Source: CAXMQZ01 sp963719055 (lineage in GTDB: Bacteria > Acidobacteriota > Thermoanaerobaculia > Multivoradales > JAHEKO01). Taken from it: a DNA stretch of 64,000 bases. Shown in pieces: positions 16,900 to 26,024 of this stretch. Every line of letters begins with the position of its first letter. Position 1 is the first letter of the stretch. Position numbers and translations under genes: made by a program. The stretch lies in contig CAVRAU010000001.1 of NCBI GenBank assembly GCA_963719055.1, positions 124,001 through 188,000 on the forward strand, given 5' to 3'. Under the pieces are notes generated by a model that worked only from the letters and a program-made list of their open reading frames with translations, was not told the DNA's origin and did no database searches.

Positions 16900-17872
16900 G
16901 TGAGAGGTTACTTGATTCGATCGCTCCGATGGGCGCTTCTCCTGCCACTTCTCGGCCTACCAGTCTCGATGTGGGGGCAGGACGATCTGCAATTGGAATC
17001 CGGGTTTCAGGACAAGGTCTCGGTCTCCTATATCCTGGTTCCCGTCATTGCCCGATCGTCGTTCGGGTATGTCCAAGACCTGGTGGCGGAGGATTTTCAG
17101 CTCGCCGTCGATGGCCAGCCGATCGAATTCGAGAGCTTCGAGGTCGGCGCCACCGCCCCTGTCAGCATCATTTTCCTGCAGGACCTCTCGGGCAGCATGG
17201 CCAACGCCAACAAGCTGAGGCTGAGCCGCCTGGCGATAGAGCGCTTGCTGAGTCAGGCCCGGACCGGCGACCAGTTCGCCCTGGCCAGCTTTGCCGACTC
17301 CAATCTCACCCTGGATATTCCGTATTCCAACGACCCCGACTTGATTGACAAAGCCATGCCCCTTTGGCGCCCCTATGGCGTCACCGGACTGCATGATGCG
17401 GTCTCCGGCCTACCGGATCTGACCCGCGATCGGCAAAGCGCCAAGAGGGCTGCGATTCTCATCACCGACGGCGCGGACAACGCCAGCGAGCTCTCCCCAA
17501 GCGAAGCCCGGAAGAGAGTTCGTCAAGCCGAGCTACCGGTCTACGTTCTCGGGCTATCGACGGGCAGTCCCGACGTTCTGGACCGCGACGGCAGGAAGAT
17601 GCACCGCTACGCCGATGTGTTGAATCTGCTGGCCCATCTGACCGGCGGACAGTACTTCTGGGTCTGCGAGTGCCGATGAGGCTATCGGAGCGGCCAGAAC
17701 CATCGCCGCGGATCTGCGTCACCAATATGTCCTGGGTTTCTCCACCAGCAATAGTGGCTCACACCAGTACCGGGAGCTGGAGGTCAGCACCCGCAAGAAG
17801 AAGGTCAGCCTGACGTACCGACGCGGTTACGAGGGTCCTCCACCTCGAATCCCGGGCTTTTCAGGCGACTGA
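16900..17872 (+). CDS. Secreted VWFA-related domain protein, one frame change near the 3' end
   Basis: A signal peptide (SLRWALLLPLLGLPVSMWG) is followed by a VWFA-type domain with the MIDAS motif FLQDLSGSMANANK and LITDGADNASE. This is the Acidobacteria-type VWFA-related secreted family. The first frame stops at 17679, but from about 17668 another frame continues ADEAIGAARTIAADLRHQYV and YRRGYEGPPP to a TGA at 17872, the normal C-terminal block. The simplest reading is one gene of about 324 residues with a single-base error near 17665. The GTG start at 16900 is divergent from the zinc-ribbon gene. Confidence 0.82.
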
Positions 17873-17896
17873 GAACAGAGATGAGATTGGCGGGCT

Positions 17897-18451
17897 CTAC
17901 CCGGCGGCCGCCAGGAGTGCACGGCGCAGGGTCTCGCCGTCCGAGATCCCGGGTCGCAGGAAGGTGATCTGTCCCCCTCCATCGACGATCATCACCGTGG
18001 GCAGCGCGTACACTTCAAGAGCGTAGCCCAGGGTCTCTTGCGGATCGAGAAGGACCGGGTACGGGAAGGGGTCCTTGTGGATGAAATCCCGGACGACATC
18101 CTCGGGTTCACCCAGACTGACGGCCAGGAACTCCAACTCGTCACTCTGGATCTCCTTGTAGAGGCGAGCGAGAATCTCGGCCTGAAGACGGCACGGACCA
18201 CACCAGGTCGCCCAGAATTCGACCAGGACCACCCGACCCGAGAAATCGTCCAGCCGGTAACGCTGCCCATCGAGGCCAGCCAAATCGAAAACGGGTGCCG
18301 AGGAGGTATCGGCAGGAACCGATGCCTCCTCGACACCCGAGCGAATCAACAACCAACCTGCCAGACCCAGGATAGCTAGCACTGCGACGAGCGCCGCAGG
18401 CCAAAGGGTCGTATTCGACCGTTCCGATACCCCGGGAGAGTTCTCGAGCAT
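17897..18451 (-). CDS. TlpA/ResA-like membrane-anchored thioredoxin
   Basis: A 184-residue protein with one N-terminal membrane segment (LWPAALVAVLAILGLAGWLLI) and a periplasmic AhpC/TSA-type thioredoxin domain. The active site is FWATWCGPCRLQAE, with the cis-Pro in YALPTVMIVD. TlpA/ResA proteins reduce or isomerise thiols outside the membrane, including apocytochrome c cysteines during haem attachment. That would suit an organism with so many c-haems, but nothing local proves the link. It is convergent with the VWFA gene. Confidence 0.9.
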   Translation of the reverse strand: MLENSPGVSERSNTTLWPAALVAVLAILGLAGWLLIRSGVEEASVPADTSSAPVFDLAGLDGQRYRLDDFSGRVVLVEFWATWCGPCRLQAEILARLYKEIQSDELEFLAVSLGEPEDVVRDFIHKDPFPYPVLLDPQETLGYALEVYALPTVMIVDGGGQITFLRPGISDGETLRRALLAAAG

Positions 18452-18494
18452 CCCGGGAGACTATCGGAAGACAGCGAATGTGAGAAGTCTGTCG

Positions 18495-18923
18495 CTACTT
18501 CTTGCGGCGAGCGGTCGTCTTGCGAGCCGCTTTCTTCTTCGTTGCTGCCTTCTTCTTGGTGCTGCCTTCTTCTTGGTCGCTTTCTTCTTCGGTGCTGCCT
18601 TCTTGCGAGCGGCCTTCTTCTTGGTCGCTTTCTTCTTCGGTGCTGCCTTCTTCTTGGTCGCTCTCTTCTTCGGTGCTGCCTTCTTGCGAGCGACCTTCTT
18701 CTTGGCGACCTTGCGTCTTCGGTGCTGCCTTCTTCTTGGTCGCTCTCTTCTTCGGTGCTGCCTTCTTGCGAGCGACCTTCTTCTTGGCGACCTTGCGTCT
18801 TCGGTGTCGCCTTCTTCTTGGTCGGCCTTCTTCTTGGTCGCTTTCTTCTTCGGCGCGGCTTTCTTCTTTGCCACTACCTTTTTCCTGGCTGGCCTTCTTC
18901 GCGGCCTTCTTCTTGACTGCCAT
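18495..18923 (-). CDS. Histone-H1-like lysine/alanine repeat protein
   Basis: The gene starts MAVKKKAAKKAS and ends KKKAARKTTARRKK. In between, the sequence is a tandem DNA repeat whose lysine frame encodes units like AAPKKKATKKKA, as in bacterial H1-like (HctB/AlgP-type) DNA-binding proteins. As read, the frame slips: one part encodes Glu/Ser/Asp-rich units (EGSTEEESDQEEG) and another Arg/Gln-rich units (RRRQHRRRK). The repeat is free of stops in all three frames on this strand. The start and end share one frame, so the slips compensate. The likely true product is basic throughout, about 140 residues, binding and compacting DNA. Confidence 0.7.
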   Translation of the reverse strand: MAVKKKAAKKASQEKGSGKEESRAEEESDQEEGRPRRRRHRRRKVAKKKVARKKAAPKKRATKKKAAPKTQGRQEEGRSQEGSTEEESDQEEGSTEEESDQEEGRSQEGSTEEESDQEEGSTKKKAATKKKAARKTTARRKK

Positions 18924-19006
18924 TTTGCTGTTCCTCCCAGCCCTTTTCCGGGGCCACCGAGCTCTACGAGCCCGACTCCTTGCAGGCGGCACCATTGCCA
19001 CCTACC

Positions 19007-19028
19007 AAAAGGGGCCGAGTGTGGCCCC
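19007..19028 (-). terminator. Intrinsic terminator of the ribonucleotide reductase gene
   Basis: On the minus strand GGGGCC, a six-base loop and GGCCCC are followed by TTTT (complement of AAAA at 19007-19010). It lies about 50 bases past the nrdJ stop and before the H1-like gene. Confidence 0.65.
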
Positions 19029-19078
19029 GAGGAATGCTGCTCCGTTCGACTGTCTTCGCCAAGCGTTCGCTCGATTCA

Positions 19079-21844
19079 TCAACTGCAACCGCTCGTCGAA
19101 CCACAGTTCATGCATTTGTAACAGGTCCCGTTGCGAACCATGATCGACCCACATTCTTGACAACTCGGCGCGTCTTGCTGATAGAGGAAGGTTACCTTAC
19201 TGTTCCCTTCTTTTCCAACCCTTGACGACGAAGCGCTGTCCTGATTCCCACTGCTGGCTTCTGCGGTAGCGTCGACCTCGTCGCGCAGCACGACTCCTGC
19301 CGCCTGCTTGCCTTCCCGACTCATGAACTTGGAAGCCAGCCAACGGAAGATGTAGTCCATGATCGACTTGGCGATCGGGATCTCGGGATTGTTGGTGAAT
19401 CCCGACGGCTCGAAACGCGTGTGGGTGAATTTGTCGACGAGGGTCTGAATCGGCACGCCATACTGCAGAGCGATGGATACCGAGGTGGCAAACGCGTCCA
19501 TCAGGCCGGAGATGGTCGAGCCTTCTTTCGCCATGACCAGGAAGATCTCGCCAGGCATGCCATCCTCATACAGACCAACGGTAATGTAACCCTCGTGGCC
19601 GTTGACCGAGAATTTGTGGGTCATGGCCCGCCGCTCGTCGGGTAGCTTCCGGCGATGGGGCTTGGCCTCAGGGGCGACCTTCTCATCTTCGCCAGCACTG
19701 GTCGAAAGAGGCTGACTCCGTTTGCAGCCGTCCCGGTAGATCGCGATAGCCTTGAGACCCATCTGCCAACCCTCGATGTAGGCCTCCATGATCTCGTCTG
19801 GGGTCGACTCCTCAGGCATGTTGATGGTCTTGCTGATGGCACCGGATATGAACGGCTGCACGGCACCCAGCATCTTGAGGTGTCCCATGTAGTGAATCGA
19901 TCTCGACCCCTTGGTCGGTTTGAAAGCACAGTCGAACACCGCCAGATGTTCATCCCTCAGATGAGGTGCCCCTTCGATGGTGTCGTGCTCGTCGATGAAC
20001 TCGACGATGTCCTTGACCTCGGCCTTGTCGTAGCCCAGGCGCTTCAAGGCCGCCGGCACCGTGCCGTTGACGATCTTGATCATGCCGCCACCGACCAGCT
20101 TCTTGTACTTGACCAACGCGATGTCGGGCTCGATACCGGTGGTGTCGCAATCCATCATGAAAGCGATGGTGCCGGTGGGAGCGATGACCGAGATTTGGCT
20201 GTTGCGAAGACCATTGGCACTACCCAGCTCGACCGCCTCGTCCCACGATTCTTTTGCCGCCTTCAGCAGCTCGAGGGGGACATGCGCAGCATCGATGGAC
20301 TTGGTCGAGTCCCGATGCTTTCTCATGACCCTGAGCATGGGCTCACGGTTGTCCTCGAAATCGTTGAAAGGTCCCTCGACCGCGGCGATACGCCCCGACT
20401 GCGCATAGGAGGCACCCGACATGAGAGCACTGATCGCACCCGCATAGTCGCGTCCCGAGTCGGAGTCGTAGGGCAAGCCTCGCGCCATGAGCAGGGCCCC
20501 GATATTGGCGAAGCCAATTCCCAGGGGACGGAACCGATGCGAGTTGGTCTCGATGGCCGCCGTCGGATAGCTGGCGTGATCGACGATGATCTCCTGCGCT
20601 GTGATCACGACCTCGCAGGCGTGGCGAAAGCTCTCGGCGTCGAAGCGCTCTTCTTCGGCGTCGTAGTACTTCATCAAATTCATCGACGCCAGGTTGCAGG
20701 CCGTGTTGTCGAGGAACATGTACTCGCTGCAGGGATTGCTGGCGTTGATCCGATCCGTGGAGGAGCAGGTGTGCCAGTCATTGATCGTGGTGTCGTACTG
20801 CATTCCAGGATCACCGCAAACCCATGTGGACTCGGAGATCATGCGCATCAGGTCGCGGGCCCGGTAGGTCTCCAGGGTCTGCTCACCTTTGATACTGAGA
20901 GTCGCCCACTCTTTGTCGTCGACAACCGCCCGCATGAAGTCGTCGGTCACCCGCACCGAGTGGTTGGCGTTCTGATAGAAGATGGAATCATAGGCGCCGC
21001 CCTGAACATTGAATCCACCGTCGTATCCCGCGTCGATCAGGGCCCAGGCCTTGCGCTCCTCCACCTGCTTGCAATTGATGAACTCGACGATGTCGGGATG
21101 ATCGACGTTGAGGATGACCATCTTGGCGGCACGGCGGGTCTTGCCACCGCTCTTGATGACACCGGCAAAGGCATCGAATCCCTTCATGAAGGACACCGGT
21201 CCCGACGCCGTGCCACCACCGCCCAAGGCTTCCTTGGAAGAGCGGATGGTCGACAGGTTGCTACCGGTCCCGGAGCCGTACTTGAAAAGCATGCCCTCGG
21301 TCTTAGCCAGATCGAGGATCGACTGCATCGTGTCCTCGACTGCATTGATAAAACAGGCGCTGCATTGGGGCTGCTCCTCGATCCCGACGTTGAACCAGAC
21401 CGGTGAGTTGAAGCAGGCATATTGGTGGACCAGGATATGGGTCAGCTCGTCGTGAAACGTCTGCGCGTCCTCATCCGTGGCGAAGTATCCACTCTGTCGA
21501 CCCCAGGCGGTCATCGTGTCGGTGACGCGGCCGATGAGCTGGCGGACGCTCGACTCGCGCTCCGGTCCTCCCAGCTGACCACGGAAGTACTTGCTGACCA
21601 CGACGTTGGTCGCCGTTTGCGACCAGGCCTTGGGCGCTTCGACGCCGACCTGCTCGAAGATGACGTCACCCTTTTCATTGCTGATTCTGGCGTCACGTGT
21701 TTCCCATTCGATCTCTTCGAATGGGTCTACACCGGCTGTCGTGAAGAGGCGCTCGAAGTGGAGCCCTTGCGAGGTCTCCGGCGTCTCCTGATGCTGATGC
21801 TTCTGCACAGATCCCTCGCCGCTAGTACTCTCGGTCGTCAGCAT
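19079..21844 (-). CDS. nrdJ: Adenosylcobalamin-dependent (class II) ribonucleoside-diphosphate reductase
   Basis: A full-length 921-residue class II ribonucleotide reductase, which makes deoxyribonucleotides using adenosylcobalamin and works with or without oxygen. Visible motifs: CFNSPVWFNVG near residue 137, CSACFINAVEDTM, the active-site NPCSEYMFLDNTACNLAS, and a C-terminal zinc-ribbon tail CQECGSIMVRNGTCYKCMNCG used in the family for re-reduction. No class I or III reductase is in the window. A NrdR-like box lies 358 bases upstream. A terminator follows. Confidence 0.97.
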   Translation of the reverse strand: MLTTESTSGEGSVQKHQHQETPETSQGLHFERLFTTAGVDPFEEIEWETRDARISNEKGDVIFEQVGVEAPKAWSQTATNVVVSKYFRGQLGGPERESSVRQLIGRVTDTMTAWGRQSGYFATDEDAQTFHDELTHILVHQYACFNSPVWFNVGIEEQPQCSACFINAVEDTMQSILDLAKTEGMLFKYGSGTGSNLSTIRSSKEALGGGGTASGPVSFMKGFDAFAGVIKSGGKTRRAAKMVILNVDHPDIVEFINCKQVEERKAWALIDAGYDGGFNVQGGAYDSIFYQNANHSVRVTDDFMRAVVDDKEWATLSIKGEQTLETYRARDLMRMISESTWVCGDPGMQYDTTINDWHTCSSTDRINASNPCSEYMFLDNTACNLASMNLMKYYDAEEERFDAESFRHACEVVITAQEIIVDHASYPTAAIETNSHRFRPLGIGFANIGALLMARGLPYDSDSGRDYAGAISALMSGASYAQSGRIAAVEGPFNDFEDNREPMLRVMRKHRDSTKSIDAAHVPLELLKAAKESWDEAVELGSANGLRNSQISVIAPTGTIAFMMDCDTTGIEPDIALVKYKKLVGGGMIKIVNGTVPAALKRLGYDKAEVKDIVEFIDEHDTIEGAPHLRDEHLAVFDCAFKPTKGSRSIHYMGHLKMLGAVQPFISGAISKTINMPEESTPDEIMEAYIEGWQMGLKAIAIYRDGCKRSQPLSTSAGEDEKVAPEAKPHRRKLPDERRAMTHKFSVNGHEGYITVGLYEDGMPGEIFLVMAKEGSTISGLMDAFATSVSIALQYGVPIQTLVDKFTHTRFEPSGFTNNPEIPIAKSIMDYIFRWLASKFMSREGKQAAGVVLRDEVDATAEASSGNQDSASSSRVGKEGNSKVTFLYQQDAPSCQECGSIMVRNGTCYKCMNCGSTSGCS

Positions 21845-21850
21845 CGGCCC

Positions 21851-22137
21851 CTAGTCCTCCTCGTCTTTCTTCTGCATACCCTCGCCAGGGTCGAATTGCC
21901 TCGCAACTTCGAGGCTCATATTTTCGATTTCCACCAATTGAGCTCACTGAGCGACTGCCGCAGACTCGATCTTCGCTCGTCCGACACGCCTTTCGGCACG
22001 GTCACCACCCCGTCTACCCCGCCCGTCCCCACGCTCCCTTCAGTGTCAGATCTGAGAGACAGTTGCCGAAGAGCCGAAGTCGCGCGATTCCTCGACTCTA
22101 TGAGCGCCTTGTCGTGTTTCTCTTGGCCACCCGGCAC
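21851..22137 (-). CDS. Small hypothetical leader protein before nrdJ, probable frame change
   Basis: From ATG 22137 a frame encodes 73 residues (MPGGQEKHDKALIESRNRA onwards, including PKGVSDERRSSLRQSLSEL). Around 21935 a second frame continues smoothly as LVEIENMSLEVARQFDPG and GMQKKDEED to a TAG at 21851-21853, six bases before the nrdJ ATG. Together they form a charged protein of about 95 residues with no recognised family. The need for one frame change is in line with other genes here, but a non-coding leader is also possible. Confidence 0.4.
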
Positions 22138-22187
22138 GCCATCTCAACGATCTCGGATTGCCCTAGCTTGCACGAGATCTGGCGGTC

Positions 22188-22217
22188 TGTCAAGACTCAA
22201 ACCACAACATATTGTGG
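22188..22217 (-). promoter_or_regulatory. NrdR-like box and -35 element upstream of nrdJ
   Basis: The palindrome CCACAACATATTGTGG at 22202-22217 matches the NrdR box consensus (acaCwAtATaTwgtgt) at 13 of 16 positions. On the minus strand a perfect TTGACA (complement of 22188-22193) follows eight bases later; the -10 at 17-18 bases is poor (CAAGCT/AAGCTA). A second, much weaker box-like stretch lies around 22234-22249. NrdR represses ribonucleotide reductase genes from such sites. The rest of 22226-22330 shows nothing else I can name. Confidence 0.55.
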
Positions 22218-22330
22218 TTTTTTTTGAGATCTTTCTATATGTAAAAGACTCTTCTCAGACCCGCTGATCGGGCGCCCATCTTTGACAAGTCATTGGCAAT
22301 ACTTAACTTGAGCGGAATTGGAATTCCTCT

Positions 22331-23755
22331 TTATTGATCGGAACTTAGATCCGAGGCACCCGAGGGAAGTTGTTCATCGACTTCGGTCTTCACAATACTC
22401 GCAGCTCGAATCTGCCCCACCTTGGCAAGAATTTCAGTAAATTCATCCTTTCCAACGAATAGAACGACCTCCCGGTCGCTGACCACCGCCCGAGCACCCT
22501 CGTCCGAGAGCGGCATGAAGCTCACCCTCTGCTCCCTACCCTCGCCTGTCAAGAGCAGCTCGAGAGCGGCCTCTGAGGAGGGGAGTCCCGTCAGATCCTT
22601 CTTCGACTCCGCCAGCACTTCTGCAGCCCGAGCACCGGTGATCGCGTACAAGAGATCGCTCACCGCTATGAACGAGATCTTGTCTTCGTTGCGGGTCCAG
22701 TTCGCACCGTCACGTCCCAAGGTCAGCGTTTCGGCACCCGACTGCACCACAGTCACGGCATCGATCTCGAATGTTTCCAGCGATGTCAGTTCCAACGATC
22801 GCCACTCGGCCATCGACATGTCGAAATACTGCTGCAAATCCGCCGCCGTGGAAAACACCTGCTGCTCGGCTCGGGCGTAGTGCTGGGACTCGCTACCCGG
22901 TACCGCGCTACCCCACTCCAGATGTAGAGTTTCGCCATCCACCCCGGCCGTGAGCTCCACCTCCGCAGCGGGTGGATCGAGTCCCATGTCGGAGATCGAC
23001 TCCGCCAACTCGTCGGCGAACGACGTGACTCGCATCGCGGTCAGGTCCGCGAGAAGACTGTCGACGCGTTCGGCGTCCGCTCGATCCTCCACAGGTGTCT
23101 CGAGCCAGAATTCCGCGCCGCGTCTGGCAAGAACCAGACGTTGATCGGCGCGCACCAACACGACTTTCTCAACACTCTCCCGGCCGACATCCGTGACCTG
23201 CCTGCTTCGCCAGTCTCCCGGCTCACGTATCAACTCTGGCCAGATGGAGTCTTCCACGACGACTATTTCGCCGTCGCTCGCCACTTTGACGATCATCGAG
23301 TTTCCTGCCGGTATCTCACTACCCACCGAGAGCTCAATCTGACGGTCTTTCGAGGTCAGGGTGGCCACCAGGCGAGGCGGGCTCAGTCCCAGATCTTCAG
23401 GGCTCGAGCCCTGCAGGGTCCGGTTCTTCTCCAGGGTGGTCAGGGACTCGATCAGGGTGGCGACCAGGCCGGAATCGGCCCGGGCGGACATGGGCTCCAC
23501 CATATGCCAGGCGGCAGCCGCTGGATCTGCCGCCTCTTCGAGCTCCCCGACACCAGACAGCTCTCGCTCGAGGCGCACATCCTTGCCGTCCCACGACAGC
23601 TCGACGGCGGTGATCTCGCCGGCCTCCGCATCCAGAACCAACTTCTCGAGAGCGATGCGCTCCTCGCTGGACGGCAGGTCGTGCTCATAAAGCTCGATGA
23701 AGGCCACCAGGCCGACGACCAGAGCCAACAGAATCAGAACCGTTCGGCCCCGCAA
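22331..23755 (-). CDS. DUF4340 domain protein of the ABC export cluster
   Basis: About 474 residues with one N-terminal membrane segment (VLILLALVVGLVAFIELYE) and a long periplasmic part with repeated strand-turn units, as in DUF4340 proteins that accompany GldG-type ABC systems. The TTG at 23755 is chosen because AGGAGG stands five bases upstream and it begins two bases after the GldG-like gene stop; a longer open frame would overlap that gene. It is the last gene of the four-gene ABC operon on the minus strand. Function unknown, probably an accessory outer part of the system. Confidence 0.82.
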   Translation of the reverse strand: MRGRTVLILLALVVGLVAFIELYEHDLPSSEERIALEKLVLDAEAGEITAVELSWDGKDVRLERELSGVGELEEAADPAAAAWHMVEPMSARADSGLVATLIESLTTLEKNRTLQGSSPEDLGLSPPRLVATLTSKDRQIELSVGSEIPAGNSMIVKVASDGEIVVVEDSIWPELIREPGDWRSRQVTDVGRESVEKVVLVRADQRLVLARRGAEFWLETPVEDRADAERVDSLLADLTAMRVTSFADELAESISDMGLDPPAAEVELTAGVDGETLHLEWGSAVPGSESQHYARAEQQVFSTAADLQQYFDMSMAEWRSLELTSLETFEIDAVTVVQSGAETLTLGRDGANWTRNEDKISFIAVSDLLYAITGARAAEVLAESKKDLTGLPSSEAALELLLTGEGREQRVSFMPLSDEGARAVVSDREVVLFVGKDEFTEILAKVGQIRAASIVKTEVDEQLPSGASDLSSDQ

Positions 23756-23757
23756 AG

Positions 23758-25279
23758 CTACCTCCTGCGTTTCATATGGACCACGACACCCAGCGCCAGG
23801 GCCAATCCGGGCAGCCCTGCCAGGACCAACCATGAAATCTTGACGAGCTCGCCGCGTGTCAAGCTGAGGCGCACCTGCTCGGGAGTCTTGGGAGGGATGC
23901 CGACCAGCGTTTCCCTGTCGACCAGCCAATTCAGGCTGTTGGCCAGGAAGGTGGCGTTGGGTACCTGCTGCATCTGGCTGTTGCTGGCGAAATCGGAGTC
24001 GCCGATGACAACCATCCGCAGATCGCCGGTGTTCTCGGTTCCCTCCGCCGCTAGAAGATCGCCGGCCTCCGACTCGGGGACGTCGTTGGTGCTTGCTGCC
24101 GACGATTCGACCGCCACCGCCAGAGATACCGGTCCCGGCAGGTCCGCCTCCTGCCGTTCGACCTGATCCAGGTTCACCAGATCGGTCTCACCCCAGCCGT
24201 CGACAGAGGTCAGCATCAGCTCCGTGATCTCGAGCCCATCGGGCTGCCCGGTCGATCGTATCGAGCGTCCGAGAGGCACGATGACGGGCAGCTGCGCCTG
24301 ATCGAGAGCCCGAGTGATCACATGATTGCCGTAGATGTTGACAAAGATGGTCTCGGCCCCAAAGAAAGGCAGGGGGTTGGCGGGATCGACCACGAGATCG
24401 TCGCCCACCTGGACGCCAAATTCGAGCAGCAAAGGCTCCAACCCCGTCTGGATGAATCCGCCATCGGGTGCCAGTGTCGGATCCAACATGACCAGCAGCC
24501 GGCCCTCGCCTGCCAGGTACCGACCCAGGAGATCGAGCTCGGGCTCGATGAAATTGGAAGTTGGGCCGGCGATCACCAGGAGATCGGTGTCTTCTGGCAC
24601 CTCTTCCGCTCCCAGCGTCATCCATTCCTCCAGGTCGAAGTTGTCTTGCCCCAGAAGATCCCGGGCCAGCGACAGACCCCGAGCCGACATGTCATCCAGG
24701 CTCATCTCTCCGTGGCCGCTGGTGAACAGGATCCTTGGCTTGCGACTCTCCATCAGTTCCAGAAGGGTGCTCGAAAAGACCTGCTCGCCCTTGAAGCCGA
24801 TCATCTTGGTCGCCTTCACCGTACTGCATTCCGGAGTAGTCGTAGTCAGCCAAGTCTGCCGTGTCCACAACCCGACGATCGTCACCCGTGTCGAAGATCA
24901 GCACGTTCAGCTGGGTGATCTGGTATCGATCGACCAGGGCCTGGGCCTCGAGAAGATCCTTTTCTGGATCGATCGTCCGCACCGTGATCCGGTCCGAGGC
25001 CTCCTCATAGCTCGACAGGAGCTCCATCACCGACCCAAAAAGCTCCTCCCCGGGGCTCAAGAACACCAGGATCTCCACCTCCCGATCCAGCTGGCTGAGA
25101 ACACCTTCCGTCTTCTCGGAGATGGAGTACATTTTCGAGCCCGTCCAGTCCAATCGGGCGTAGTACTTCCAGCCGAAGTAGTTGACGATCACAAACAGGA
25201 TGACTGCCAAGATGACGCCAGCGCCCAGCAACGAGCGACTGACGAGCTGCCTCTGCGAACGGCTATCCAGACCCGGCAT
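23758..25279 (-). CDS. GldG-like ABC transporter accessory protein, one frame change
   Basis: The N-terminal frame (start 25279) has a membrane segment (GAGVILAVILFVIVNYFGW) and the GldG motif YYARLDWTGSKMYSISEKT, running to DYDYSGMQY near 24822. The next frame continues VKATKMIGFKGEQVFSSTL to 23758 with ILFTSGHGEMSLDD, LVIAGPTSNFIEPEL and a C-terminal membrane segment (ISWLVLAGLPGLALALGVVVHMKRRR end). Joined it is a normal GldG-like protein of about 507 residues. It lies between the permease gene and the DUF4340 gene in one operon. Confidence 0.85.
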
Positions 25280-25283
25280 CGAG

Positions 25284-26024
25284 CTATCTCCACTTCCTGG
25301 ACTCGAGAGCCCGAGCCGAGAGAAACAGGAGCAACACCGTGGCGGAGAGGTAGTAGACCAAACGTCGGGTGTCGATCACACCTTTGCCGAAGTCGTTCAT
25401 GTGCTGCATCAGATTCAAGTACCCGACGAGCTCCTGGAACGACGGGTCGGTGAAGAGGTTCTCCAGGAACCCGATGATAATCATGAAGACCAACAGGGCG
25501 AACGTCAGCACCGCCGCCACCAACTGACTACGGCTCAGCGCCGAGGCCAGCACACCAGCCGCCAGGAACAACGAACCGATACCCATGATGCCGATGTATC
25601 CCGCGGCCACCGGTCCCCAGTCCACTTCGCTGTAGTAGGCCAAGACTGCCGGGTATGCCAGGGTCGGCAGCCACAAGAAGAGGTAGAAGCCCAGGGCGGC
25701 CAGGTATTTCCCCACCACGACCTGCTCTTCAGTGACCGGTGCCGTCATCAGGACCTCGATGGTGCCACTGCGCCGCTCCTCGCTCAGCAGCCGCATGGTC
25801 AGGACGGCGGCGACAAACACGATGACCAGCCAGAAAAAGAAGGTCTGACCGAAGAACAGCTGCAGTGGGGCGCCGATCGCAGCTCGCGGATCATTGAGGT
25901 AGCTGACGATCAGCCAGAACACCACCCCGTTGATCAACAAGACCAGCGCCGCCACGATGTAGGCCAGTGGAGAGAAGAAATAGGCGCGGAACTCGCGATT
26001 GAAATTGGCCAGAATTCCCTTCAT
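25284..26024 (-). CDS. ABC transporter permease (GldF/ABC-2 type)
   Basis: A 246-residue ABC-2 family permease with six predicted membrane segments; RRSGTIEVLMTAPVTEEQVVVGK is the typical cytoplasmic loop after the second segment. The ATG at 26024 overlaps the stop of the ATPase gene (ATGA), and the GldG-like gene follows four bases after its stop. In gliding Bacteroidetes GldF/GldG work with an ATPase, but this organism has only the generic ABC set, so the exported substrate is unknown. Confidence 0.9.
   Translation of the reverse strand: MKGILANFNREFRAYFFSPLAYIVAALVLLINGVVFWLIVSYLNDPRAAIGAPLQLFFGQTFFFWLVIVFVAAVLTMRLLSEERRSGTIEVLMTAPVTEEQVVVGKYLAALGFYLFLWLPTLAYPAVLAYYSEVDWGPVAAGYIGIMGIGSLFLAAGVLASALSRSQLVAAVLTFALLVFMIIIGFLENLFTDPSFQELVGYLNLMQHMNDFGKGVIDTRRLVYYLSATVLLLFLSARALESRKWR

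Noticed and set aside
19655..21406. 583-codon open frame on the plus strand
   Set aside because: It is antisense to nrdJ, has no recognisable domain, and reflects the codon bias of the opposite strand.
21845..22187. Possible cobalamin riboswitch in the leader of the B12-dependent reductase
   Set aside because: I looked for a B12-box-like sequence and the GCCACTG core on the nrdJ strand and saw no convincing match.
22199..22225. AAACCACAA-CATA-TTGTGGTTT followed by a T-run, looks like an intrinsic terminator on the plus strand
   Set aside because: No plus-strand gene lies upstream of it; the palindrome matches a NrdR box and sits beside a -35 for nrdJ on the other strand.
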